Notes: generated from the letters alone by a model not told the origin. DNA of 64,000 bases from Sulfurimonas sp. (GCF_018698455.1 NZ_JABIOQ010000056.1:1-64000), one strand, 5' to 3'. Positions 15,566 through 23,647 are shown, counted from the stretch's first letter. Numbers and translations: made by a program.

Positions 15566-15957
15566 TTGAAGATGCACTCTTAAACTATTTACTCCTCTAT
15601 ATCGTACTTGAAATATATGAGGTGCAATGGCAAAAAGCTAATACTATGATCGGGATGCTTGCCCGTATGTATGAGCAGTATCGTAAAAATATTTTTGTTT
15701 TTTTACTCATGCAGCCTACCTTTTATTTTAGTATTATGTTCGCAATTATTAGTAACTACAATGAATATGCTCTTGTGCTTGTAGGCATAAAAACCATTGA
15801 TATCGTAACCAAGATGACTCTCATTAGAAAAGTTTTTATAGAAAAGAATCTCTCTGCTGAGATGACTCTAGCACTACTTTCACCTTTAAATAAGTTTATG
15901 CCTTATGTTGGACTTTTGGTCTATGCACCTCTTATATATTTAGTGTTTAACTCGTGA
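15562..15957 (+). CDS. Small membrane protein of the GMC operon
   Basis: A 131-residue protein with four likely membrane segments (about 5-18, 45-65, 70-85, 110-128), starting inside the GMC gene stop (ATGA overlap), so clearly the third gene of that operon. I recognise no family. An anchor or quinone-side electron acceptor for the exported dehydrogenase is a reasonable guess, but no haem or quinone motif is visible. Confidence 0.65.
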   Translation: MIEDALLNYLLLYIVLEIYEVQWQKANTMIGMLARMYEQYRKNIFVFLLMQPTFYFSIMFAIISNYNEYALVLVGIKTIDIVTKMTLIRKVFIEKNLSAEMTLALLSPLNKFMPYVGLLVYAPLIYLVFNS

Positions 15958-16011
15958 GTATCACTTTTTTGTAATGTCAATAATCATAACTGTAAAATTA
16001 AGGAGTAAGAA

Positions 16012-17199
16012 ATGATAGTAGAGATTGTATTTGCCGCTGGATGTTTTTGGGGTGTAGAGAAACACTTCGATAATTTCGAGGGTGTTATAGAAGCTGAGTC
16101 AGGATATGTAGGCGGAAACTATTCTAATCCTACTTATGATGATGTTTTAAAGTATAGAAGACTTAAGCATGACTCAAAAATTATTAACTATACAGAAGGT
16201 GTACGAGTTACTTTTGACAATACTAAAGTAGACGCCGAAGTACTTATAAAATCTTTCTGGGAACTGCATGATCCAACACAGTTGAACCAACAAGGTAATG
16301 ATGTTGGCAATAACTATAGAAGTGCGATTTACTATACTAATGAGAAACAAGAACGGGTGGCTAAAAGTACAAAAAATGAATATCAAAAACTTCTTTCATT
16401 AAATAACTATGCAAAGATAGTCACTGAGTTAAAACCACTGAGTGTATTTTATAATGCAGAGACCTATCACCAGGATTATTTAGCAAAAAACCCTCATGGA
16501 TACTGTCCAAATCATAGTACGGGAGTAAAGTTTACAGAGGCAAGTATAAAAGATGATAAAACACTTCCTTTAGGTGGTAAAGAGATAATTGTCATAGACT
16601 CAGAGACATACTGTCCTTACTGTAAAAAGTTTGAGATGGATGTCAGCTCACTTTATAAAGGTAGTGTACCTTTAAGAGTAGTCTATGAGAGTTCTTTAAA
16701 GGGTTTTACTATTAAAACTAAAATCTTTGCGACACCTACAATACTTTTTATAGTAGATGGCAAAGAGGTCTCATCACATGTTGGACTTATGAATTCAGCT
16801 GAATTTTACAAGGCTTTGGGTGATTTTAAACTTGGACGTAAGTCTGAGAGTTATGCTGTGGCATTTAATGAGGGAACAGATAAAAAGTACTGTAAGCAGT
16901 ATGACATCTTTAAAGACACTCCAGATGGTGTATTTATCGATAAACTAAGTGGAGAGGTACTCTTTGATACAAGAGAACGTTTTAACTCCGGAACAGGTTG
17001 GTTGAGCTTTTATAAGGCAGCAGATAATTCTGTCATAGAAAAAGAAGACAATAGGTATGGAATGAAGAGAGTAGAACTTATAGCCAAAAAGAGTGGTATT
17101 CATTTAGGGCATGTTTTTCCTCGTCCAGATGGAAGAAGAAGGTTTTGCATAAATGCGATAGTTCTAGAGTTTGTTCCTCGAGTTGAGACTAAGAAGTAG
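16012..17199 (+). CDS. MsrA-thioredoxin-MsrB fusion, methionine sulfoxide reductase
   Basis: A 395-residue, three-domain protein. Residues 1-170 are MsrA (catalytic Cys in AAGCFWGVE, HQDYL near the end). Residues about 185-280 are a thioredoxin/glutaredoxin fold with a CPYC active site and a cis-Pro in ATPTILF. Residues about 283-390 are MsrB (NSGTGWLSFY, HLGHVFPRPDGRRRFCINA with the catalytic Cys). It can repair both Met-S- and Met-R-sulfoxide and carries its own reductant. No signal peptide, so cytoplasmic, unlike Neisseria PilB, whose order is Trx-MsrA-MsrB. Confidence 0.93.
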   Translation: MIVEIVFAAGCFWGVEKHFDNFEGVIEAESGYVGGNYSNPTYDDVLKYRRLKHDSKIINYTEGVRVTFDNTKVDAEVLIKSFWELHDPTQLNQQGNDVGNNYRSAIYYTNEKQERVAKSTKNEYQKLLSLNNYAKIVTELKPLSVFYNAETYHQDYLAKNPHGYCPNHSTGVKFTEASIKDDKTLPLGGKEIIVIDSETYCPYCKKFEMDVSSLYKGSVPLRVVYESSLKGFTIKTKIFATPTILFIVDGKEVSSHVGLMNSAEFYKALGDFKLGRKSESYAVAFNEGTDKKYCKQYDIFKDTPDGVFIDKLSGEVLFDTRERFNSGTGWLSFYKAADNSVIEKEDNRYGMKRVELIAKKSGIHLGHVFPRPDGRRRFCINAIVLEFVPRVETKK

Positions 17200-17222
17200 A
17201 CTTATTTACTCTTCTTTTGGAC

Positions 17223-17447
17223 TTACTGAAAAAAGATTTTCTTTTTGAGTTGAATCAGTCCGAGTCTCATTCCTGAGTACTTCATAACTGCTGCCATTTT
17301 TTTCCACTCAATATTTGAGTAGCATTTATCTTTACACTCTCGACATTTTGGTTTTGGATCAAGCTTACAGTTACTTAGTTTATGGTGTACATAGTTAAAA
17401 AGTTCTTCACACTCAGGACATAAGTTTAGCTCTGCATCGTCTTTGAT
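17223..17447 (-). pseudogene. 3' remnant of a YgbA-type (nitrous oxide-stimulated promoter) gene
   Basis: About 74 codons without a start encode the C-terminal part of the small YgbA_NO family: LCPECEELFNYVHHKL, KCRECKDKCY and MKYSGMRLGL, with all the family Cys present. The frame is closed upstream by a TAA and the N-terminal H-rich part is gone. It accounts for most of the 311-base gap between the MsrAB gene and the next minus-strand gene. In enteric bacteria these genes belong to the NsrR nitrosative-stress regulon. Confidence 0.6.
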
Positions 17448-17510
17448 TTACACTACTCTAAGATTCTTAATGTATATATTTCTTGTCAAATAAGACCTTT
17501 ACTTGTTATG

Positions 17511-17783
17511 TTATTCGAATTTATCAGATAAATGAGACATTAATAGTAATTGACCCATTCCTTCAAAGAACTTATTTACACCTATATCTTCGACAGTAAG
17601 AGCTTTTTTAAGAGCCGATAAAAAGACTAGTTGAGACTCATCTGAGGCTTGCATATATGTATCTATAATATGCTCAAATGTGAAGGTATGGACTTTCCCA
17701 TTTACATCATACTCTATCTGTGAAGCAGTATCAATACTTTCTTCTAGAAGTAGTTTTTTACATTCATCAGATATCTTGTTCAT
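17511..17783 (-). CDS. Small protein coupled to the NSS transporter
   Basis: A 90-residue acidic, helical cytoplasmic protein, starting at ATG 17783 within the transporter stop (TAATG, one-base overlap). A longer frame running into the transporter gene is a shadow. No motif recognised. Tight coupling suggests it works with, or is produced stoichiometrically to, the transporter. Confidence 0.6.
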   Translation of the reverse strand: MNKISDECKKLLLEESIDTASQIEYDVNGKVHTFTFEHIIDTYMQASDESQLVFLSALKKALTVEDIGVNKFFEGMGQLLLMSHLSDKFE

Positions 17784-19120
17784 TATATAATACCTACTAA
17801 AGATAGCATGACGATAAACATTGCTATTGGTGTGAGGTAACGCAGTGAAAAATACCAAGGAGCAAAAGCCCACTTGAGTTGAGGTTTGAGAATCGACTCT
17901 ACTTGAGACTTTGGAATGATAAAACCAACAAAAATAGCCATTACAAGGCCACCTAAAGGAAGCATAATAGCAGCAGTCACATAATCTACCCAATCAAAGA
18001 AGTTTTTACCTCCCCATGCAAGAGATTCTTTAAATCCGTCGATATTAGAGAGTATAGCAACTATACCAAATAGCCAGAAGAACATTCCCATAGAGATAGA
18101 AGCTTTTAGTCTACTCCATCTAAATCTATCTATAAAGTACTGAACCATTGGTTCAACAAGGGAAACAGAAGAAGTGAGTCCCGCAAATGCGAGGGCTATA
18201 AAGAAGATGATGGAAAAGAAGTTACCGAGAACACCCATTTCATAAAAAACGGCAGGCAATGAGATGAAAACTAAACCAGGACCTTTTGAAGGGATTGAAC
18301 CATACTCATAAAGAAAAGTAAAAAGCATTAAACCTGCAATAATAGCGATACTTGTATCTAATAGTACAACCCAAAAAGCATTTTTAAGAATGTTTGAGTT
18401 TTTTTCCAAAGAAGCAGAGTAGGTCATAATAGCACCCATTCCAAGACTCAGTGTGAAAAAAGCATGTCCGACTGCTACCACAAAAGCACCAGAATCTATT
18501 TTTGACCAATCAGGATAAAACATAAACTCAAAGGCTTGTGAAAATGCACCAAGTGTAGTTGCATAAGAGAACATACCTAAGAGTATTATCATCAGAGCAG
18601 GCATAAGGAACATATTCATTTTCTCTATACCACCCTTTAGTCCCTTGTTAAGAACATAAGTTATCCAAAAAAATGCGAGAGTATGATAGAGAAGTTGTGT
18701 TAAAAATTCTGTATGAAGCATATTTGAGAAAATACTTTCAGCTTCTTCAACTGTAGAAGGAAGAGATGTTATAGAAGTAACTATATAATTAAATATCCAT
18801 CCAATAACAACAGAATAAAATATCATGATAAACAGACCAGCAAGTCCTTGAAAACCACCAAATTTCCAAATATTTTTGTTTTTTGGTGCAAGAACTTCAA
18901 ATGAAGATACAGTATCAAGTCTACCCATATAACCTATAAGTATCTCTGCTATCATAATTGAAAAACCAATTAGCAAGACTGTTAGTAAATAGATTATGAC
19001 AAATGCTCCACCACCATTTTCACCAGTAATGTATGGAAACTTCCATATATTACCGAGGCCAACAGCACTTCCTGCTGCAGCTAAGATAAAGCCTAGTTTC
19101 GTAAATCTTTCTATTTTCAT
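17783..19120 (-). CDS. Sodium-dependent transporter, NSS/SNF family
   Basis: A 445-residue inner-membrane symporter of the LeuT/MhsT fold with about 11-12 membrane helices. The signature GFILAAAGSAVGLGNIWKFPY in TM1 holds the Na+ and substrate-binding unwound region; FTLSLGMGAIMTY in TM6 is also typical. Substrates of bacterial members are amino acids; which one is not readable. Translated with the small 90-residue protein downstream. Confidence 0.92.
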   Translation of the reverse strand: MKIERFTKLGFILAAAGSAVGLGNIWKFPYITGENGGGAFVIIYLLTVLLIGFSIMIAEILIGYMGRLDTVSSFEVLAPKNKNIWKFGGFQGLAGLFIMIFYSVVIGWIFNYIVTSITSLPSTVEEAESIFSNMLHTEFLTQLLYHTLAFFWITYVLNKGLKGGIEKMNMFLMPALMIILLGMFSYATTLGAFSQAFEFMFYPDWSKIDSGAFVVAVGHAFFTLSLGMGAIMTYSASLEKNSNILKNAFWVVLLDTSIAIIAGLMLFTFLYEYGSIPSKGPGLVFISLPAVFYEMGVLGNFFSIIFFIALAFAGLTSSVSLVEPMVQYFIDRFRWSRLKASISMGMFFWLFGIVAILSNIDGFKESLAWGGKNFFDWVDYVTAAIMLPLGGLVMAIFVGFIIPKSQVESILKPQLKWAFAPWYFSLRYLTPIAMFIVMLSLVGII

Positions 19121-19193
19121 GTATGAATCCCTATATTTATTAATATGATTATACTTAAAAATCGAAGTAAATAAAAGAATTGATGAAATACTA

Positions 19194-19222
19194 TTGACTT
19201 TTTTTGTTATATTAACTATAAT
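19194..19222 (+). promoter_or_regulatory. Sigma-70 promoter of the tRNA cluster
   Basis: TTGACT at 19194-19199 and TATAAT at 19217-19222 with 17-base spacing, 43 bases before the first tRNA. This is close to consensus, whereas most promoters in the window lack a -35 box, as expected for a highly expressed stable-RNA operon. Confidence 0.8.
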
Positions 19223-19265
19223 TCCGGCTCATTAATCAGCGCTAGCTTGGTTTTTGAATATAGGT

Positions 19266-19343
19266 CGGGGTGTAGCTCAGTATGGTTAGAGTACCTGGTT
19301 TGGGACCAGGGGGCCGAAGGTTCGAGTCCTTTCACCCCGACCA
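19266..19343 (+). tRNA. tRNA-Pro (TGG)
   Basis: A 78-base cloverleaf with CCA encoded. The acceptor CGGGGTG pairs with CACCCCG, the anticodon loop is TTTGGGA with anticodon TGG, and the T-loop is TTCGAGT. First of five closely spaced tRNA genes sharing one promoter. Confidence 0.95.
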
Positions 19344-19386
19344 CCTTTTTAAAAAATACAAGTTTTACATTTTATACTTAATATAT

Positions 19387-19464
19387 GGTGGGATTAGCTC
19401 AGTTGGTTAGAGCACTGGTTTGTGGTACCGGGGGTCGCGGGTTCGAATCCCGTATCCTACCCCA
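19387..19464 (+). tRNA. tRNA-His (GTG)
   Basis: The anticodon GTG sits in a TTGTGGT loop. The acceptor GTGGGAT pairs with ATCCTAC, and the extra G at position -1 faces C73, the identity element specific to histidine tRNA. CCA is encoded. Confidence 0.95.
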
Positions 19465-19512
19465 TAATAATAAAATATAAAACTTAAATCAAAAAAATAT
19501 AAAATAATAGTA

Positions 19513-19589
19513 GCGTTCGTGGCTCAACTGGATAGAGTTTCGGATTTCGGCTCCGAGGGTTATAGGTTCGAATCCTATCGGGCGTACCA
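19513..19589 (+). tRNA. tRNA-Arg (TCG)
   Basis: The anticodon stem TCGGA/TCCGA encloses loop TTTCGGC, anticodon TCG. The acceptor GCGTTCG pairs with CGGGCGT through three G-U pairs; discriminator A and CCA are encoded. Confidence 0.93.
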
Positions 19590-19606
19590 CCTTTTATATA
19601 ATATAT

Positions 19607-19683
<77 letters not shown>

Positions 19684-19741
19684 TCGTTTAAACTAAGATA
19701 AAGAATTTTAAACTATAATTCTACTCTTATTACAATCACAT

Positions 19742-19826
19742 GCGGATGTGGTGAAATTGGTATACACGCCAGACTTAGGATCTGGTGCCGCAAGGCGTGG
19801 AGGTTCAAGTCCTCTCATCCGCACCA
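19742..19826 (+). tRNA. tRNA-Leu (TAG)
   Basis: An 85-base class II tRNA with a long variable arm (TGCCGCAAGGCGT). The anticodon stem CCAGA/TCTGG encloses loop CTTAGGA, anticodon TAG. The acceptor GCGGATG pairs fully with CATCCGC; CCA is encoded. Last tRNA before the accessory zone. Confidence 0.95.
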
Positions 19827-20007
19827 TCAACTTCTTTAATCTATCAAAACAACTACTACAACGAACTTTTAGAGACTTTAAGAAAACTTCAGATTTATTT
19901 TTCTAACCTTAGTTTGTATAACTTTACAATACACTCATACCAAGAATAACAATATTAACTTCTTTTTTTTGCTATAATATTTTAAATTTAAAATATTAAG
20001 TAAATAT

Positions 20008-20367
20008 ATGCACTTAAGAAAAGAAATAGAAAAGTTAATCTATTGGTATGTCCCAGCATACATCATATCAATAACCCTTGGTTGGTTTCTTGTAGAATAT
20101 ATGAAAGCTACAGAAGAATCTGCACGGATAATTGCCTATGTTATTTTTCCTCTTGGTTTTTTTATAAGTTATTTACATAATATTGTAATAGCAATATGGC
20201 TTTACAATATATCTAAACAAAGTAATCAAAAGTATAAACTTTGGGCATTATTTGGCTTGGTTGCACATTTGTATGCTCTTGTCATTTTTATTATAATAAA
20301 CTTTATAGAAGGTAAGCTTGATTTTGACAAAGAGAATACACTCGAAAAAACAATTAATAATCAGTAA
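20008..20367 (+). CDS. Hypothetical membrane protein
   Basis: A 119-residue protein with three to four hydrophobic segments (about 13-30, 40-68, 80-100) and a charged C-terminal tail. No family recognised. It lies between the tRNA cluster and the first attC-like site and could be a cassette gene, but its stop (20367) does not fall in a recombination box, so this is open. The 255 bases after it hold a 35-codon open fragment without a start, the attC-like site and the BrnT promoter. Confidence 0.55.
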   Translation: MHLRKEIEKLIYWYVPAYIISITLGWFLVEYMKATEESARIIAYVIFPLGFFISYLHNIVIAIWLYNISKQSNQKYKLWALFGLVAHLYALVIFIIINFIEGKLDFDKENTLEKTINNQ

Positions 20368-20479
20368 ATTTAAAATATCATCACTACTATAACAAAAGGT
20401 ATACCGCATCTTGAATTTAATACGAATGAACACAGACAAAGTAATAGATGATAAGTTTATTAAATTTGACGAGTACTTT

Positions 20480-20552
20480 AAAACATATAGCAAGAACTAG
20501 GAGATAAATAAGTAGCCTAAAGGCGATTTATTTATCAAGACAATCGTTATAC
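20480..20552 (+). repeat. attC-like recombination site 1 (degenerate)
   Basis: An imperfect palindrome: GATAAATAA ... TTATTTATC with inner GCC/GGC, ending in a GTTATAC R'-type box at 20546-20552 preceded by CAAGACAATC. The 3' half closely resembles that of site 3 (TATTTWTCAAG ... CGTTATAC). The matching R'' box is unclear; a CTATAAC at 20387-20393 is a distant candidate. Read with sites 2 and 3 it supports an integron-type cassette cluster. Confidence 0.42.
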
Positions 20553-20566
20553 TCTCACAAAAAATA

Positions 20567-20595
20567 TTGACACCGTAAATACAAAATGCTATAAT
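20567..20595 (+). promoter_or_regulatory. Consensus sigma-70 promoter of brnTA
   Basis: TTGACA at 20567-20572 and TATAAT at 20590-20595 with exactly 17 bases between, 27 bases before the toxin start. Perfect boxes are rare in this AT-rich genome; toxin-antitoxin cassettes in integrons typically bring their own promoter. Confidence 0.8.
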
Positions 20596-20622
20596 TTAAA
20601 ATACAAAGAAAAGGTTTGCTTT

Positions 20623-20907
20623 ATGAAATTTGAGTGGAGCGATGAAAAGAATGAATTAAATATCAAAAAACATCAAGTTAGTTTTGAAGAAGCCAAAGAA
20701 ATTTTTTTGGATCCAATGCAAATTTCAAAACTTGACCATCGATTTGATTACTTTGAAGAACGATGGATTACATTAGGTACAACAACACAAGAAAAAATAT
20801 TAGTTGTTGCAAATATGTTTTTTGATGAAGATGGCCAAGAAATAATTAGAATTATTAGTGCAAGACGAGCAAACCAAAAAGAAAGGATTTTTTATGAGCA
20901 ACATTAA
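20623..20907 (+). CDS. brnT: BrnT-type ribonuclease toxin
   Basis: A 94-residue protein matching BrnT: FEWSDEKNELNIKKHQVSFEEAKEIF at the start, DHRFDYFEERWITLG in the middle and IRIISARRAN(QKER) near the end, the RelE-like RNase residues being Lys/Arg in the last strand. It cleaves cellular mRNA when freed from BrnA. The antitoxin gene starts inside the last 14 bases of this gene. Full family length, no damage seen. Confidence 0.9.
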   Translation: MKFEWSDEKNELNIKKHQVSFEEAKEIFLDPMQISKLDHRFDYFEERWITLGTTTQEKILVVANMFFDEDGQEIIRIISARRANQKERIFYEQH

Positions 20908-21121
20908 AGAAAGAGAAAAGTTTGATGACTATGAAATGCTAGATGAATATGACTTCAGTGATGGTGTTCGTGGTAGATTTTATGAACCAAAAAAGATACC
21001 TGTATCATTAAGATTAGATAATGACATTGTTCTGTTTTTTAAAAAATTAGCAAGTGAACAGAAAGTACCTTATCAGACACTTATTAATGCATTACTTAGA
21101 AAAAAGCTACAAGAAGTATAA
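20894..21121 (+). CDS. brnA: BrnA-type antitoxin
   Basis: A 75-residue antitoxin: an acidic N-terminal half that wraps BrnT, then the ribbon-helix-helix region VSLRLDNDIVLFFKKLA ... YQTLINALLRKKL that dimerises and binds its own promoter. ATG 20894 overlaps brnT and is preceded by AAAGGA; a longer frame from 20858 is unlikely. Its stop codon TAA is the TAA of the GTATAAC box of the following attC-like site, a hallmark of integron cassettes. Confidence 0.85.
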   Translation: MSNIKEREKFDDYEMLDEYDFSDGVRGRFYEPKKIPVSLRLDNDIVLFFKKLASEQKVPYQTLINALLRKKLQEV

Positions 21122-21185
21122 CAAGTTCGAGGAGACTAATAATTTACCCTAGCGAGAAAATTATCGCTCACGATAGCCGTTAGAC
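21116..21185 (+). repeat. attC-like recombination site 2
   Basis: Begins with GTATAAC (21116-21122, containing the brnA stop) and ends with GTTAGAC (21179-21185), a perfect GTTRRRY R' box; the two are complementary except at one position. Inside are further complementary arms (ATAATTT with AAATTAT; AGCGA with TCGCT). The 70-base length, imperfect palindrome and stop-in-R'' arrangement fit a cassette attC. The next ORF starts 18 bases after the site, also typical. Confidence 0.6.
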
Positions 21186-21203
21186 TACAAAAAAATAAAG
21201 AGT

Positions 21204-21425
21204 ATGATGAATAATATAGATGCAGGAACATATGAAGAGTTAGCAAAAATTATTGATAATAAAACTGGAAACTTACAAAATATACATCTTGAATTAGAAA
21301 ATTTGAATCTACAATTCGATTTACAATTAGAATGGATTGACTCTCTATTAAGAGACAAGGCTATAGAAGAAAACAATAATACTCTATCATCAATAGAGGA
21401 TATGATTTTTGACTTAATTAAATAA
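21204..21425 (+). CDS. Small hypothetical protein, possible cassette gene
   Basis: A 73-residue acidic, coiled-coil-like protein (Leu/Glu/Asn-rich) starting 18 bases after attC-like site 2, the spacing normal for the gene of the next cassette. Two ATGs in tandem (21204, 21207) can serve. Its 3' end overlaps the tail of the reverse-strand pseudouridine synthase pseudogene by 12 bases, so its own attC is not evident. Unknown function. Confidence 0.45.
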   Translation: MMNNIDAGTYEELAKIIDNKTGNLQNIHLELENLNLQFDLQLEWIDSLLRDKAIEENNNTLSSIEDMIFDLIK

Positions 21426-22088
21426 CTCCCAAGGTTTAGCCCATTCTAGTAAAGTTTTTTGTGCTTCATCAGATAAAAATCTCTCCCCATCACAAGGTGG
21501 ACAAACAAAAGAAAATTCTTCACCATTTAGTGTAAACCCTAAAGCATAAGCATGAAGGTATCCGCGGTCTTCTTTTTTTGCTTCATCAGCATTTGCATAT
21601 CTAACATCACCTGCTATTGGGGATCCTATGCTCTTTAATGCTACTCTAATTTGGTGAGTTTTTCCTGTATGTGGTTTTACTAAAAATATACGCTCACCCG
21701 CTCTACATGTAGAGCTATGAAACTGTGTTATTGCTTAGTTTTCTTTTGTTTTTAGAAGCTTGTAAGTTCCACGGCGAGAGGCTCCCATATCAGCTTTTAC
21801 CCAGCCTTGTTTTTTCTTTGGTTTTCTTAGACTCAAAGCTAAGTAAAACTTTTGTATCTCTTTGTTTAGGAACATTTTCGCAAATCTATTCGCAACTTCA
21901 CTTGTTTTTGCCAAGATAATTAAACCAGAAGTCATTTTATCTAGTCTGTGAACACTATATAACTGCTCTACATGTAACTGCTTTGTAGCTAAAACTACAA
22001 AACCAGCTTCACCATCTTCACTATGGAAGTTGAGATTTTGTGGTTTGTTAAATATAACGAAATCATGATTTTCAAAGATTATTTGCAT
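21414..22088 (-). pseudogene. RluA-family pseudouridine synthase with an in-frame stop
   Basis: The reading frame of 224 codons encodes a short RluA/TruC-type synthase without an S4 domain. The catalytic motif is intact (YSVHRLDKMTSGL, Asp nucleophile), and motifs after the break also read well (FLVKPHTGKTHQIRVALKSIG, GDVRYA, HAYALGF). A single TAA at codon 118 (plus-strand 21735-21737), between KTKEN and AITQFHS, splits it with no frame change. It is either a recent nonsense mutation or a base-call error; a functional split product is unlikely because KTHQIRV is lost. Confidence 0.8.
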
Positions 22089-22124
22089 AGATTAATTATA
22101 GCAAATTAGTTTTGAGGGAGTCAG

Positions 22125-23297
22125 CTATTCTAACTTACTCGTCAATCCTTTTCCAAAAGCTTCTTCTATATAGGGAGAAATTTGCCATTCTTTTTTAAAT
22201 TCTTTGTATTCTTCTACAACTTTATCAACATTTGAAATCTCTTCAAAAAAAGCTCTAATCATAATATTTTTAGGCGTATGTTCCATATCTATAAACTCTA
22301 ATACTTGTGTACGATAACCCATGATTTCTAATACATTTGCTCTTAAGCTATCAGTAAGCAATGAAGATAGTTTTTCTTTAATAATTCCGTATTTTAGCAT
22401 AGGAACCATTTTTTTATTTTTTATTTTTTTAAGTAGCTCATGTTGACAGCAAGGTACTGCTAAAATAACTTTAGCTCCCCAGTTTACAGCAGTTGCTAGT
22501 GCATCATCTGTTGCAGTATTACAAGCATGTAAAGAGATAACCATATCTGCATTTTTAAATTCATTGAATCCTTTAATATCTCCTTGTACAAATCTTAAAT
22601 CATCAAAATTTAATTTTTTTGCCAAGTTTGAACAAAAATTTATTACATTTTCTTTTAAATCTAAGCCAACTATTTCTACATTGTAACCCATTTTTAATAC
22701 TAAGAAATCATAAAGCGCAAAAGTAAGGTATGCTTTTCCACATCCAAAATCAATAATTCTGATAGTTTTATTTTTATCTAAATAAGGAATACAATCAGAC
22801 ACCAACTCCAAATAACGATTTATTTGTTTAAACTTATCATATTTTGAATTTATAACTTTACCATCTGCTGTCATAATTCCTAGTTCTACTAAAAACGATG
22901 TTACTTCACCTTCATTTAAAATATACTTTTTCTTTCTATTATGAGAGATTTCTTCAAACTTCTTAGTAGCAGCTTTTTTATTTATCTTAGCAACACCACT
23001 TTTACTAACTAAAATATGATAATCAGATTCTAGTGTATTTATCAATGCTTGTTTAAAATATGTTTGAAGTAAGTTGTCTATTTCATTTATTGAATCGAGC
23101 TTGTTTAAGTTCTTATGTTCTACATTTTTATCATAAATATATTCGAATTGTTGTTTTAGTTCATTTTTAATCATTACTTTTTTTATTGTTACTTTATTGA
23201 AAGTTTTAAGTGATTTATTTTTTATACCACTAAAAGTAGCAAATATTATTGCTTCATTGTTTATTATCCTTTGTGATAGTTCTCTTATATTTTCCAT
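22125..23297 (-). CDS. SAM-dependent methyltransferase (Methyltransf_32 type)
   Basis: A 390-residue protein with a poorly conserved N-terminal 160 residues and a Rossmann methyltransferase domain from about 175: motif I IIDFGCGKAYLTFAL, motif II VGLDLKE, then FVQGDIKGF, DMVISLHACNTATDDAL and the VPCCQHEL loop. The HACNTATD and CCQH pair marks the METTL25/RRNAD1-like group, whose targets include ribosomal proteins and RNA. ATG 23297 with AAAGGA upstream is preferred to TTG 23327. Lies between attC-like sites 2 and 3 in reverse orientation. Confidence 0.78.
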   Translation of the reverse strand: MENIRELSQRIINNEAIIFATFSGIKNKSLKTFNKVTIKKVMIKNELKQQFEYIYDKNVEHKNLNKLDSINEIDNLLQTYFKQALINTLESDYHILVSKSGVAKINKKAATKKFEEISHNRKKKYILNEGEVTSFLVELGIMTADGKVINSKYDKFKQINRYLELVSDCIPYLDKNKTIRIIDFGCGKAYLTFALYDFLVLKMGYNVEIVGLDLKENVINFCSNLAKKLNFDDLRFVQGDIKGFNEFKNADMVISLHACNTATDDALATAVNWGAKVILAVPCCQHELLKKIKNKKMVPMLKYGIIKEKLSSLLTDSLRANVLEIMGYRTQVLEFIDMEHTPKNIMIRAFFEEISNVDKVVEEYKEFKKEWQISPYIEEAFGKGLTSKLE

Positions 23298-23362
23298 AAT
23301 GTTTAAAATTCCTTTTGTAAGTAACAAGTCCTATTATTAAGACTTTTTGGAATCATAGCAAA

Positions 23363-23499
23363 ACTGACTTCATTTATGTATTAAAGCAGCTGACGAAGAA
23401 CAATTGGAATTTATAAAAAAACCTTTGTTTACTACAAGTACACCATACTTTCAAGCACTTTTTAGACCCCCGTATTTTTCATTAAGTCTAAAAAGATAA
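23363..23499 (+). pseudogene. Remnant of a cassette gene ending in attC-like site 3
   Basis: An open stretch without a start (after a TGA) encodes about 45 residues ending TTSTPYFQALFRPPYFSLSLKR. Its TAA stop is part of the AGATAAC box of the following attC-like site, exactly as seen for brnA. I do not recognise the protein. Confidence 0.4.
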
Positions 23500-23629
23500 C
23501 AAAACCTTGGAAGAAAAATAAGTTAGCCAGCCGCATTTTTTTTTAGTTTAAACTAAAATAAGATAAGATACATCAAAGACAAAAAGACTTGATTTAAGGG
23601 TAACTTATTTTTCAAGTCGACCGTTATAC
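23494..23629 (+). repeat. attC-like recombination site 3 (long, VCR-like)
   Basis: Starts with AGATAAC (23494-23500) and ends with GTTATAC (23623-23629). The arms contain a perfect 13-base complement, GAAAAATAAGTTA at 23513-23525 with TAACTTATTTTTC at 23601-23613, plus CTTG/CAAG at its base. The long central loop holds an 18-base palindrome around AGTTTAAACT. The length of about 136 bases is like the long attC sites of sedentary chromosomal integrons. Confidence 0.6.
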
Positions 23630-23647
23630 ACAAAGGAAATATTAAAA

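Noticed and set aside
17200-17510. A further attC-like site near the YgbA remnant
   Set aside because: No GTTRRRY box or palindrome found in the gap.
17511-17993. 160-codon form of the small gene after the NSS transporter
   Set aside because: The extra N-terminus is an alternative frame of the transporter gene; ATG 17783 with TAATG coupling is the better start.
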